Positions 37,796 to 46,671 of a stretch of DNA of 64,000 bases are shown here, in pieces. Each line of letters starts with the position of its first letter. The first letter of the stretch is position 1. The stretch lies in assembly GCA_947371755.1 (NCBI GenBank), contig CANBQT010000004.1:1-64000 (forward strand), read 5' to 3'. The stretch is from Chitinophagaceae bacterium. GTDB taxonomy: Bacteria > Bacteroidota > Bacteroidia > Chitinophagales > Chitinophagaceae. Position numbers and translations under genes: made by a program. Under the pieces are notes generated by a model that saw nothing but the letters and a program-made list of their open reading frames with translations, was not told where the DNA came from and ran no database searches.

Positions 37796-37824
37796 AGCCC
37801 TGCTCAGAAATATGGAGCAGGGCT
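37796..37824 (+). terminator. secA terminator
   Basis: A perfect 10-bp stem (AGCCCTGCTC / GAGCAGGGCT) with a 9-nt loop and TTTTTATT tail. A smaller CACTGGCC/GGCTAGTG hairpin lies just before it (37751-37770). Confidence 0.9.
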
Positions 37825-37829
37825 TTTTA

Positions 37830-37861
37830 TTGAGTATAGTTTGTTTCTTTAACTACCTTTG
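37830..37861 (+). promoter_or_regulatory. deoC promoter
   Basis: TTG at 37830-37832, a 21-base spacer and TACCTTTG at 37854-37861, matching the Bacteroidota pattern. The predicted start is near 37866, about 13 bases before the ATG. Confidence 0.55.
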
Positions 37862-37878
37862 CTTTTCAATTGAATAGT

Positions 37879-38550
37879 ATGAAACTGAACCAATATATCG
37901 ACCATACAGTTCTGAAACCTACTACACTCATTTCCGACATTGAAAAACTTTGTGCAGAAGCGATACAATATCAATTTGCGGCAGTATGTGTACCGCCCAA
38001 TTTTGTGAAACAGGCAAAAGCGCTTACGCTGGGTTCGTCTGTGAAAGTGGCTACTGTTATTGGATTTCCTTTTGGTTATGCTGCGGTGGAAGCAAAGATC
38101 GCAGAGATTGTATTGGCAATGGTGGATGGCGCAGATGAGTTGGATGTTGTATGCAATATCTCAGCCATTAAAAACAAGGATTTTACATATATCGCTAATG
38201 AGATAAATCATATCATGCCGATTGTAAAAAGTAAGGGCAAAACTATCAAAGTGATTATTGAAAGTGGCGTTTTAACTGATGAAGAAATTATCGCTTGTTG
38301 TGATATTTATGGGGCTGCAGGAATCGATTATTTAAAGACCTCCACTGGCTATGCTGATAAAGGGGCAAGTGTTGCAGCTGTAAAATTGTTCAGATTACAT
38401 TTACCTAAACATGTTCAAATAAAAGCTTCTGGAGGCATCCGGGATTATGCATTTGCAAAAGAATTGGTAGAAGCGGGAGCAACAAGGTTAGGTTGCAGTG
38501 CCGGTGTGGCAATTGTGGAGGGTACTCCAGTTAAAGATTCGGGATATTAA
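37879..38550 (+). CDS. deoC: Deoxyribose-phosphate aldolase
   Basis: 223 aa from the ATG at 37879 (a TTG 9 bases upstream is in frame but less likely). TIM-barrel class I aldolase. Schiff-base lysine lies in the YLKTSTGY motif, with a second catalytic Lys in VQIKASGGIRD, and HTVLKPTT at the start. It splits 2-deoxyribose-5-phosphate into glyceraldehyde-3-phosphate and acetaldehyde in nucleoside salvage. It has its own promoter. Confidence 0.95.
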   Translation: MKLNQYIDHTVLKPTTLISDIEKLCAEAIQYQFAAVCVPPNFVKQAKALTLGSSVKVATVIGFPFGYAAVEAKIAEIVLAMVDGADELDVVCNISAIKNKDFTYIANEINHIMPIVKSKGKTIKVIIESGVLTDEEIIACCDIYGAAGIDYLKTSTGYADKGASVAAVKLFRLHLPKHVQIKASGGIRDYAFAKELVEAGATRLGCSAGVAIVEGTPVKDSGY

Positions 38551-38590
38551 TTTTATCTTACAGTATCATTCAAATTTCAAAACTCAAAAA

Positions 38591-39040
38591 ATGTTAAAGG
38601 GATATATAGCCATTATTATATTTTTTGGATGCAGCTTTTGGGCATCAGCGAGTGTAGGAAAAGATACTATCATTGTGCATAAAGATGCCCGTATGGATGT
38701 ATTAACCAGCAAGCAAATTCTTGCGAATAAAAAATCTTCCCTTCAAACCAGTTCTGGTCAGTACAAAGGTTACCGTGTTCAGGTAGTAAGCACCTCAAAT
38801 AGGGATCAGGCATTTAAGGTAAAAGGAGAATTATTGAGTCGCTTCCCTGATCAAAAATCTTACGCATTGTTTCAATCTCCTAATTTCAAAGTTAGGATTG
38901 GCAACTTTTTAAAGAAAGCTGATGCAGAAAAGTTTAAATTACAATTACAGAAATTTTATACAACGGGTGTTTTTGTAGTGGAAGACGCTATTGATTATAC
39001 GCCAACAAAAGAGGAAGAAGAACAATTACTTCAACAATAA
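38591..39040 (+). CDS. SPOR domain-containing secreted protein
   Basis: 149 aa from the ATG at 38591. The frame is open upstream into deoC, but the signal peptide starts here (MLKGYIAIIIFFGCSFW, ending SAS). The mature part has one C-terminal SPOR-like domain (YRVQVVSTSNRDQAFKVKGEL, cut here to YRVQVVSTSNRDQA, then FKVRIGNFLKKADAEKF). SPOR domains bind denuded peptidoglycan glycan strands, so a role in the cell wall is likely. It starts 40 bases after deoC and 6 bases before the M20 gene. Confidence 0.75.
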   Translation: MLKGYIAIIIFFGCSFWASASVGKDTIIVHKDARMDVLTSKQILANKKSSLQTSSGQYKGYRVQVVSTSNRDQAFKVKGELLSRFPDQKSYALFQSPNFKVRIGNFLKKADAEKFKLQLQKFYTTGVFVVEDAIDYTPTKEEEEQLLQQ

Positions 39041-39046
39041 TTTTTA

Positions 39047-40231
39047 ATGGAACTGAAAAAAAATATACAAGAGAAAGCAAAAAGCTATTCTGAAAAATTT
39101 ATTCAAATCAGAAGGCATCTCCATGCGCATCCTGAACTCAGTTACCAGGAATTTGAAACAAGTAAATTCGTGCAAAAGCAATTACAGGACATGGGTATTG
39201 CTTTTGATATTATTGCTACCACAGGTGTTCTTGGAATAATAAAAGGTAAGAATCCAGATTCGCGTGTGATTGCTTTGCGAGCAGACATGGATGCACTGCA
39301 GATAACAGAAGAAAATCAGGTGAGTTATTGTTCTCAAAATGTAGGCGTAATGCATGCTTGTGGTCATGATGTACATACAACTTTATTACTTGGAGCTGCA
39401 CAAATTCTACATGAATTGCGGGGCGAATGGGAGGGTACTATTAAATTATTGTTTCAACCTGGGGAAGAAAAAAACCCGGGAGGTGCTAGTTTTATGATTC
39501 GTGGTGGAGCATTAGAAAATCCTAAGCCTGCGGGCATCATAGCATTACATGTACACCCAGGACTTGATTTTGGTAAATTAAGTTTCAGAAAAGGAAGGGT
39601 AATGGCAAGTGCTGATGAAATATATATGACGATCAAAGGGAAAGGTGGTCATGCAGCGGCACCCCAACTAACTGCAGACACTATTTTAATTGCCTCACAG
39701 TTAATAGTGAGTTTGCAACAGATCATCTCAAGAAATAATAATCCACTTTCACCTTCAGTATTGTCTATTTGTTCCATCCAGGGTGGACACACTACTAATG
39801 TTATTCCTACTGAAGTAAAATTAAAAGGCACTTTTCGTGCTATGGATGAAGTATGGCGATATAAAGCCCATGAACTCATTCGTAAACAAGCTTATGGTAT
39901 TGTTGAGTCAATGGGTGGGGAACTGGATCTTTTGATTGATGTTGGATATCCTACTGTTGATAATGATCCCGTTTTTACAGAAAACAATTGGCAGTTAGCG
40001 AACAACTTTATGGGGAAGGAAAATGTGCAGGAGACAGAAGTGCGGATGGGTGCGGAAGATTTTGGATATTATACCCAACAGATCCCAGGATGTTTTTTTC
40101 GTTTAGGTGTTCGTAATGAGGAAAAAGGTATCATACACAATGTACATACGCCTCAATTTGATATTGATGAAAGAGCTATAGAAACAGGAATAGGAATCAT
40201 GGCATGGCTGGGTGCACAATCTGGTCTTTAA
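39047..40231 (+). CDS. M20 family metallo-amidohydrolase (N-acyl amino acid/hippurate hydrolase type)
   Basis: 394 aa, M20D-like. Metal ligands and motif: MHACGHDVHTTLLLGAA, LLFQPGEE (catalytic Glu), HVHPG, and RMGAEDFGYY. The dimerisation domain begins near residue 185 (YMTIKGKGGHAA). It should hydrolyse N-acyl-amino acids or related peptides in the cytosol, with no signal peptide. It lies between the SPOR gene and malic enzyme with gaps of 6 and 9 bases, so it is part of an operon. Confidence 0.88.
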   Translation: MELKKNIQEKAKSYSEKFIQIRRHLHAHPELSYQEFETSKFVQKQLQDMGIAFDIIATTGVLGIIKGKNPDSRVIALRADMDALQITEENQVSYCSQNVGVMHACGHDVHTTLLLGAAQILHELRGEWEGTIKLLFQPGEEKNPGGASFMIRGGALENPKPAGIIALHVHPGLDFGKLSFRKGRVMASADEIYMTIKGKGGHAAAPQLTADTILIASQLIVSLQQIISRNNNPLSPSVLSICSIQGGHTTNVIPTEVKLKGTFRAMDEVWRYKAHELIRKQAYGIVESMGGELDLLIDVGYPTVDNDPVFTENNWQLANNFMGKENVQETEVRMGAEDFGYYTQQIPGCFFRLGVRNEEKGIIHNVHTPQFDIDERAIETGIGIMAWLGAQSGL

Positions 40232-40240
40232 AATAATATT

Positions 40241-42583
40241 ATGTCGAAACATGCAGATTTAAGAAGAGAACAAGCCTTGGAATACCATGCAAATGGAAGA
40301 CCTGGAAAAATTGAAGTAGTTCCAACAAAAGAAGCAAAGACACAAAGGGACTTAAGTTTAGCCTATAGCCCTGGTGTAGCTGAGCCTTGCAAAGAGATAT
40401 TTAATAATATTGAAGACGTTTATAAATACACTGCCAAAGGAAATTTAGTTGGAGTAATTAGTAACGGAACAGCGGTATTAGGATTAGGTGATATTGGTCC
40501 GGATGCCAGTAAACCAGTGATGGAGGGTAAAGCTGTATTGTTTAAGATTTTTGCTGATATCGATGTATTCGATATTGAGATCAATGAGAAGGATCCTGAA
40601 AAATTTGTGCAGATTGTAAAGGCACTTGAGCCCACATTTGGTGGCATTAATTTAGAAGATATCAAGGCACCCGAATGTTTTTATATTGAGCAGCAATTAA
40701 AGGAACAAATGAATATTCCTGTGATGCACGATGATCAGCATGGAACAGCCATCATTAGTAGTGCTGCTATGTTGAATGCACTGGAATTGCAGAAAAAGAA
40801 AATTGAAAAAGTTCGTTTCGTAATTAATGGAGCAGGTGCTGCCGCAATGGCTTGTATTCAGTTATATGTAGCCTTAGGGGCTCGGTACGAGCACTTTATA
40901 CTATTTGATAAGGATGGTGTGTTACATGAAGGTAGAACCGACCTCGGACCCATCAGACAAAAATTTGCAGTCAAAAAATCAGATTGGACCTTAGCATCTG
41001 CCATGAAAGATGCAGATGTATTTTTAGGATTAAGTGTTGGAAATGTAGTAACCAAAGATATGGTTCGGTCCATGGCAAAGAATCCGATTGTTTTTGCGAT
41101 GGCTAATCCTGATCCTGAAATAACTTATCCTGATGCATCAAGTGTTCGTAAGGATATTATCATGGCTACAGGAAGAACAGATTTTCCCAATCAGGTAAAC
41201 AATGTATTGGGCTTCCCCTATATATTCAGAGGTGCTTTAGATGTGCGGGCCAAACAAATTAATGAAGCTATGAAACTTGCAGCAGTAAGGGCTTTAGCAG
41301 ATCTAGCAAAATCAGCTGTTCCTGATATTGTAAATATGGCCTATAACCAACAGAACATGAGTTTTGGACCTGAATATATTATTCCAAAACCTTTGGACCC
41401 ACGTTTATTATCTACCGTAGCCCCAGCTGTAGCAAAAGCTGCCATTGATTCGGGGGTTGCTCAAAAAACAATCCACAACTGGGATGCTTATGCAGTAGAA
41501 CTGAATAAGAGACTAGGTTTGGATAATCAGTTAATGCGCGTAATTGGTAATAAAGCTAGAAAAGGACCTAAACGTTTAGTGTTTGCAGAGGCAGATAACC
41601 AGAAAATATTAAAAGCTGCGAGTATTATTTATGACGATGGTATTGCATACCCTATCTTATTAGGAGATCCTGAAAAGATTAAGGAGATAGCTGAACAAAA
41701 TAATATTGATCTATCAGATATTCCAATCATTGATCCAAGGAATGATGAAAATGAAGCTAAGCGTGAACAATACGCAGATTTATTTTTCAAGAAGCGTCAG
41801 CGGAGAGGTGTAAATCATTATGAAAGCACTAAACTGATGAAAGACCGAAATCACTATGGTTGTATGATGGTTGAAACCGGTGATGCGGATGCTATGTTAT
41901 CTGGATTAACAAAAAATTATGCAGAAGCGATTCGACCAGCGCTACAAATTATTGGTACGGAAGAAGGGGTGAAAAAAATTGCCGGTATGTATTTGCTACT
42001 TACAAAAAGAGGCCCGTTATTTCTTGCAGATACTACAGTAAACTTCAATCCAACTGCAGAGGAATTGGCGGATATTACAATGATGGTAGCAAAAGAAGTA
42101 CGCAATTTCAATTTAACACCACGGATAGCCATGTTAAGCTATAGTAATTTTGGAAGTAGTGACTCACCTGAAGCACGCCTGGTTGCAAATGCTACTAAGA
42201 TTTTGAAGCAAAGAAATCCTTCTTTAATTGTGGATGGTGAAATGCAGGGTAGTTTAGCTTTTAATAAAGAAATTTTGAAAGACAATTATCCATTTAGTGA
42301 ATTGGTAGATGAGGAAGTAAACGTATTGATTTTCCCGAATCTAACCTCCGGAAACGTAACGTATAATCTGTTAAAAGAGATTGGCGGCGCTGATGCTATT
42401 GGTCCAATTTTGTTAGGTTTAAAAAAGCCAGTGCACGTATTACAATTGGGAAGTAGTGTAAGGAATATCATCAACATGGCAGTTGTAGCTGTTGTTGATG
42501 CTCAGCTAAAATGTAAAGGGGATATCAATGAGGTTGTTCAAACCAGCAGTTGGTGGAAGCGATTAAAGAAAAAAAATAAATAA
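40241..42583 (+). CDS. maeB: NADP-dependent malic enzyme with phosphotransacetylase-like C-terminus
   Basis: 780 aa, a size typical of the MaeB fusion. Residues about 1-430 are malic enzyme ([56 protein letters not shown]). Residues about 440-780 resemble phosphotransacetylase ([19 protein letters not shown], cut here, and [22 protein letters not shown]). The second half in MaeB is regulatory, not catalytic. It converts malate to pyruvate plus CO2 and NADPH. It starts 9 bases after the M20 gene. Confidence 0.93.
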   Translation: MSKHADLRREQALEYHANGRPGKIEVVPTKEAKTQRDLSLAYSPGVAEPCKEIFNNIEDVYKYTAKGNLVGVISNGTAVLGLGDIGPDASKPVMEGKAVLFKIFADIDVFDIEINEKDPEKFVQIVKALEPTFGGINLEDIKAPECFYIEQQLKEQMNIPVMHDDQHGTAIISSAAMLNALELQKKKIEKVRFVINGAGAAAMACIQLYVALGARYEHFILFDKDGVLHEGRTDLGPIRQKFAVKKSDWTLASAMKDADVFLGLSVGNVVTKDMVRSMAKNPIVFAMANPDPEITYPDASSVRKDIIMATGRTDFPNQVNNVLGFPYIFRGALDVRAKQINEAMKLAAVRALADLAKSAVPDIVNMAYNQQNMSFGPEYIIPKPLDPRLLSTVAPAVAKAAIDSGVAQKTIHNWDAYAVELNKRLGLDNQLMRVIGNKARKGPKRLVFAEADNQKILKAASIIYDDGIAYPILLGDPEKIKEIAEQNNIDLSDIPIIDPRNDENEAKREQYADLFFKKRQRRGVNHYESTKLMKDRNHYGCMMVETGDADAMLSGLTKNYAEAIRPALQIIGTEEGVKKIAGMYLLLTKRGPLFLADTTVNFNPTAEELADITMMVAKEVRNFNLTPRIAMLSYSNFGSSDSPEARLVANATKILKQRNPSLIVDGEMQGSLAFNKEILKDNYPFSELVDEEVNVLIFPNLTSGNVTYNLLKEIGGADAIGPILLGLKKPVHVLQLGSSVRNIINMAVVAVVDAQLKCKGDINEVVQTSSWWKRLKKKNK

Positions 42584-42606
42584 GGGTTCATCTATAAATT
42601 AGCAGA

Positions 42607-43344
42607 ATGACATTTTTTACCCATTTTGGTTCCTATCTACTCATGTTGAAAGGCATGTTTACCAAGCCCGAAAACTGGCGCATGTATTGGAAAGAATTCA
42701 TGCATCAATGTGTAGAGATTGGTATTGGCGCTTTACCGATAGTAGTGATCATTTCAATTTTTTTAGGGGCGGTAACTACAGTACAAACAGCATACCAGTT
42801 AGTGAGTCCTCTTGTACCTGCTTCTACCATTGCACAAATAGTGAGAGATAGTATGATCCTGGAATTGTCGCCAACAGTTTTAAGTATTGTATTGGCAGGT
42901 GTGGTAGGAAGTAAGATTGCCAGTGAATTGGGAAATATGCGTATCAGTGAACAAATCGATGCATTAGAGATCATGGGTATTAATTCAAAGAGTTATCTGA
43001 TACTTCCCAAAATTTTAGCAGCACTTTTAGTAATTCCATGTTTGATAGTTATTTCAGCGGTGTTGGGTATTTGGGGTGGAAGAATGGCAGGTTCTATGTC
43101 GGGAATTTTAGCAACGGATATTTTTGATACTGGGTTGAGACAAAATTTGAATTTGTACAATATCAATTTCTCTATGTACAAAGCTTACACATTTGCGTTT
43201 ATACTGAGTTCTGTACCGGCTTATTTTGGTTATAACGTAAAAGGCGGTTCACTGGAAATAGGAAGAGCTAGTACTTCAGCAGTAGTTGTAAGTTGTATTT
43301 TAATTCTAGTTGCTGATTATGCTTTAGCCGCAATTTTGTTGTAA
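42607..43344 (+). CDS. MlaE-like ABC transporter permease
   Basis: 245 aa with five or six membrane helices. The MlaE hallmark sequences are LAGVVGSKIASELGNMR and EQIDALEIMG, and the fold is that of phospholipid-transport permeases. With an MlaF-like ATPase (29510-30304) it would form an inner-membrane lipid transporter. The usual MlaD/MCE subunit is not in the window. The ATPase is not adjacent, which is unusual. It starts 24 bases after malic enzyme. Confidence 0.88.
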   Translation: MTFFTHFGSYLLMLKGMFTKPENWRMYWKEFMHQCVEIGIGALPIVVIISIFLGAVTTVQTAYQLVSPLVPASTIAQIVRDSMILELSPTVLSIVLAGVVGSKIASELGNMRISEQIDALEIMGINSKSYLILPKILAALLVIPCLIVISAVLGIWGGRMAGSMSGILATDIFDTGLRQNLNLYNINFSMYKAYTFAFILSSVPAYFGYNVKGGSLEIGRASTSAVVVSCILILVADYALAAILL

Positions 43345-43405
43345 AATTGTGAGAGGTTCTTTTCTGAGTAAAAATAATTTTTAAAAAATTCAAGATTCAA
43401 AATAG

Positions 43406-43906
43406 ATGAAAAAAATAATTGTATTCATGTTGGTGATAGGTTCTATTTCAGTTGTAAGAGCTGAAAATAATGATACTGCAAAATTGTATTCAGTAAATGC
43501 AAATGCAAAAAATGATATTGCTCTAGCTGTAAGGCAGGCAAAGGCAGAGAAGAAACTTGTGATGATTCAGGCTGGCGGGAATTGGTGCAGCTGGTGTTTG
43601 CTTTTTGACAAAACAGTAAAAAATGATATTCAATTAGATTCGGCTTTAAAAGCAAATTATGTAGTGTATCATTTAAACTATAGTAAAGAAAATCAGAATG
43701 AGGCAGTGTTTGCACAATATTCATACCCTCAAAGATTTGGATTCCCCGTTTTCATTATTCTTGATCAGAACGGTAAATTATTGCATACTCAGAACTCGTC
43801 CTATTTAGAAGAAGGAAAGGGATATAATAAAAATAAAGTCCTTGGATTTTTTTCAGATTGGTCAGTTGCAGCATTTGATCCAAAAAATTATCCAACATTG
43901 AAATAA
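43406..43906 (+). CDS. Thioredoxin-fold secreted protein
   Basis: 166 aa with signal peptide (residues 1-19, ending VRA). A thioredoxin-like fold follows with C61-S-W-C64 in GGNWCSWCLLF, a motif typical of DUF255/thioredoxin_7-like proteins, and FPVFIILDQNG as the cis-Pro region. Periplasmic disulfide exchange is likely. The next gene begins 11 bases downstream with a GTG. Confidence 0.8.
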   Translation: MKKIIVFMLVIGSISVVRAENNDTAKLYSVNANAKNDIALAVRQAKAEKKLVMIQAGGNWCSWCLLFDKTVKNDIQLDSALKANYVVYHLNYSKENQNEAVFAQYSYPQRFGFPVFIILDQNGKLLHTQNSSYLEEGKGYNKNKVLGFFSDWSVAAFDPKNYPTLK

Positions 43907-43916
43907 TACTTCGCAA

Positions 43917-44411
43917 GTGAATCCACATTTTCCAAAATTTCAGAAAATCATACTCCATCCTTTAAAGTTTGGATTTTTTCTACTGCAGAAATTACCTGCT
44001 GCATGGATGGCAGGTTTGCATATGAAAAAATTCGAAGTGGAAGAGGCCGTCGTTTCTGTAAGATTTAAATGGTTAAATCAAAATCCATTTAAGTCAATGT
44101 ACTTTGCCGTTCAATCAATGGCAGCTGAAATGAGTACTGGGATGCTGGCATTTGGACAGATTTATCAGAGAAACCCTTCCGTTAGTATGTTGGTGGTAGG
44201 TATGGAAGCTAAATTTCATAAGAAAGCAGTGGATATTATCACGTTCACTTGTAGCGAAGGCGTATTAATTGCAGATACAATTGAAAAAGCATTGAGTTCT
44301 GGTGAGGGGCAAACCATTCACTGTTATTCAGTAGGAAAAAATATAGCGGGAGAAACTGTATCTGAGTTTTGGTTCACCTGGAGTTTCAAGAGCAAGACAA
44401 GTAAGCATTAA
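43917..44411 (+). CDS. DUF4442 (hotdog-fold, thioesterase-like) protein
   Basis: 164 aa. The start is a GTG at 43917, since the first in-frame ATG lies about 29 codons inside the conserved region. It shows the DUF4442 layout with PLKFGFFLLQKLPAAWM, KWLNQNPFKSMYFAVQSMAAEM and a hotdog-like C-terminal sheet. Members resemble acyl-CoA thioesterases, though the active residues are not certain. It is 11 bases from the thioredoxin-like gene and 45 from the nuclease gene. Confidence 0.8.
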   Translation: MNPHFPKFQKIILHPLKFGFFLLQKLPAAWMAGLHMKKFEVEEAVVSVRFKWLNQNPFKSMYFAVQSMAAEMSTGMLAFGQIYQRNPSVSMLVVGMEAKFHKKAVDIITFTCSEGVLIADTIEKALSSGEGQTIHCYSVGKNIAGETVSEFWFTWSFKSKTSKH

Positions 44412-44440
44412 ATTCATCTAGCATAAATATCCGAATTGTC

Positions 44441-44450
44441 GGAAGGAGGA
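44441..44450 (+). promoter_or_regulatory. Canonical Shine-Dalgarno site before the beta-CASP gene
   Basis: GGAAGGAGGA lies 5 bases before the ATG at 44456 and contains a full AGGAGG. Such sites are rare in this phylum, where initiation rarely uses Shine-Dalgarno pairing, and I see no equal elsewhere in the window. Confidence 0.6.
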
Positions 44451-44455
44451 ATAAA

Positions 44456-45859
44456 ATGAAAATTGCATTTCATGGTGCTGCAAGAACTGTTACAGGGTCT
44501 AAACACTTAATCACACTTAAGTCGGGGATTAAAATATTGTTAGACTGTGGAATGTTTCAGGGCATGGGCAAGGAAACTGATGCCATGAATCGCAACTTAG
44601 GTTTTGACGCATCGGAGGTGGATGTGATGATCTTATCGCATGCTCACATTGACCATACTGGTTTGATACCTAAATTAGTGAATGAAGGTTTTAAAGGAAA
44701 AATCTATTGTACTCCTGCTACAAAAGAACTGACCGCCATTCTTTTAGAAGATTCAGCAGAGATTCAACGTTCAGATACAAAATTTATCAATAAACGCAGG
44801 TTAAAGCAAGGCTTACCTCTTTATGAACCTTTGTATTCTGTGGATGATGTTACCAAAGCAATGACTGCTTTTGAAACGGTAGATTATGATCATTGGAAAA
44901 CTGTATTGCCCGGTATTGAAGTTCAATTTACGGATGCAGGCCATATCATTGGAAGTGCGGCAGTAAGTTTACAAATCACTGAGAATAATGAGGTAACTAG
45001 AATTTGTTTTAGCGGTGATGTGGGTAGATATCGCGATGAGATCTTAAGATCACCTGCAGTTTTTCCACAAGTAGATTATTTGCTATTAGAAAGTACTTAT
45101 GGAAATAAATTGCACGATGAAGTATATAGCACTCCAGATAATTTATTAAAGTGGATCCAACATACTTGTTCGGTGAAAAAAGGCAAACTGATTATTCCTG
45201 CCTTTAGTGTGGGAAGAACACAGGAACTTCTGTACGAACTCAATCAACTGTCTTTAGAAAAAAAATTACCCAAAGTGCCTATTTATGTGGATAGTCCCTT
45301 GAGCAGGGAAGCCACTCAAATGATTAAAAATTATCCGCAATATTTTAATAGCAGGATCAGAAAAGTAATGGAGAGTGACGAGGATCCGTTTGATTTTGAG
45401 GGACTCAACTATATTAAAACGGTAGACGAAAGTAAAAATCTCAATTATTTAGAGCAGCCATGTGTGATTATTTCTGCGAGTGGCATGGCAGATGCAGGCA
45501 GGGTAAAGCACCATATCATGAATAATATCAGTGGGGCACAGAATACTATTTTGATGGTGGGATATTGTGAGCCGCGCTCTCTTGGTGGAAGGCTTGTAAA
45601 TGGAGATAAAGTAGTAAGAATTTTTGGAGAGGAATTCGATGTAACCGCTGAAATTGGTTCTTTGAAAAGCATGAGTGCGCATGGCGACTATGAAGATCTA
45701 TGCCAATTTATAAGTTGTCAGGATGTGACACAGATTAAAATATTGTTTCTTGTGCATGGAGAATATGATGTTCAGCAAGATTTTTCAAAAAGACTTGAAA
45801 GAAAAGGATTTAAGGATGTAGAGATTCCTGATCTGCACGAAGAAAAAATTCTTATTTAA
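44456..45859 (+). CDS. Metallo-beta-lactamase/beta-CASP ribonuclease
   Basis: 467 aa. The zinc-binding motif is HAHIDHTG (HxHxDH), followed by a beta-CASP domain with VGRTQELLYELNQL, IYVDSPLSREAT, VIISASGMADAGRV and the C-terminal HGEYD motif. This matches archaeal/bacterial CPSF-like (YSH1 group) exonuclease/endonuclease enzymes acting on RNA. The N-terminus lacks a signal peptide. It follows the DUF4442 gene by 45 bases. Confidence 0.88.
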   Translation: MKIAFHGAARTVTGSKHLITLKSGIKILLDCGMFQGMGKETDAMNRNLGFDASEVDVMILSHAHIDHTGLIPKLVNEGFKGKIYCTPATKELTAILLEDSAEIQRSDTKFINKRRLKQGLPLYEPLYSVDDVTKAMTAFETVDYDHWKTVLPGIEVQFTDAGHIIGSAAVSLQITENNEVTRICFSGDVGRYRDEILRSPAVFPQVDYLLLESTYGNKLHDEVYSTPDNLLKWIQHTCSVKKGKLIIPAFSVGRTQELLYELNQLSLEKKLPKVPIYVDSPLSREATQMIKNYPQYFNSRIRKVMESDEDPFDFEGLNYIKTVDESKNLNYLEQPCVIISASGMADAGRVKHHIMNNISGAQNTILMVGYCEPRSLGGRLVNGDKVVRIFGEEFDVTAEIGSLKSMSAHGDYEDLCQFISCQDVTQIKILFLVHGEYDVQQDFSKRLERKGFKDVEIPDLHEEKILI

Positions 45860-45941
45860 TATATTTAATGTTAGAAGTTATCCTAAACATAGGGATATGC
45901 TTCCCATACTTTATTTTTGAGCAACTATAAACTTTGTATTG

Positions 45942-46607
45942 ATGTCTCTTCCCACAAAAGCATTTTTATTTGATTTGAACGGCACCATGATTGATGATAT
46001 GGATTATCATTGTAAGGCATGGTTTAATATTCTTAATGATGATCTCGGTGCCAATTTAAGCTGGGAACAGGTAAAAGAACAGATGTATGGAAAGAACACG
46101 GAATTGCTGATCCGTGTATTCGGGAAGGATCGATTCACAAAAGAAGAGATGGATGAACTTTCGGTTGAAAAAGAGAAAAGATATCAGGCAGCATATCGGC
46201 CTTTATTAAAATTAATTGATGGGCTGGATGAATTTCTTGTTGAAGCTAAGAAAGCTGGAATACTGATGGGTATTGGATCTGCAGCTATTCCGTTCAATAT
46301 CAATTTTGTATTGGATGGATTGGATCTTCGGCACTATTTTACATCAATTGTAAGTGCGGATGATGTTATCGAAAGTAAACCAGATCCAGAGACTTATTTA
46401 AAAGGCGCAGCAGAATTAGGTGTTTTGCCAGCGGAGTGTATTGTATTTGAAGACGCGCCAAAAGGCGTAGAAGCCGCAGAAAGAGCAGGGATGAAAACTG
46501 TTGTGTTAACTACCATGCATGAAGCACATGAGTTTGCAGCATACCCCAACATCGTTTGTTTCATAAAAAATTATCATGAATTAGATCTTCAAACCCTGAT
46601 TCACTAG
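45942..46607 (+). CDS. HAD family phosphatase (beta-phosphoglucomutase-like)
   Basis: About 221 aa. An ATG sits right after an in-frame TTG, and the ATG is preferred. HAD motif I is FLFDLNGTMID (D-x-N-G-T, with Asn where Asp is usual for the second acid), motif II is GIGSAA and motif III/IV is SKPDPETYLKGAAELG then VFEDAPKGVEAAERAG. The Asn in place of the general-acid Asp (LNGT versus LDGT/MDGV) is noteworthy, since it could weaken phosphatase activity. It likely acts on a sugar phosphate. It is convergent with the sugar transporter gene. Confidence 0.8.
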   Translation: MSLPTKAFLFDLNGTMIDDMDYHCKAWFNILNDDLGANLSWEQVKEQMYGKNTELLIRVFGKDRFTKEEMDELSVEKEKRYQAAYRPLLKLIDGLDEFLVEAKKAGILMGIGSAAIPFNINFVLDGLDLRHYFTSIVSADDVIESKPDPETYLKGAAELGVLPAECIVFEDAPKGVEAAERAGMKTVVLTTMHEAHEFAAYPNIVCFIKNYHELDLQTLIH

Positions 46608-46609
46608 TA

Positions 46610-46664
46610 ATACATTTCAATAAAAAAGCCTCGATTAAATCGAGGCTTTTTTATTGAAATGTAT
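46610..46664. terminator. Very long bidirectional terminator hairpin
   Basis: A perfect 25-bp inverted repeat (46610-46634 / 46640-46664) with loop TTAAA and six A/T on each side of the GCCTCGA core. It separates two convergent genes and works in both directions. Confidence 0.9.
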
Positions 46665-46671
46665 GATCAAT

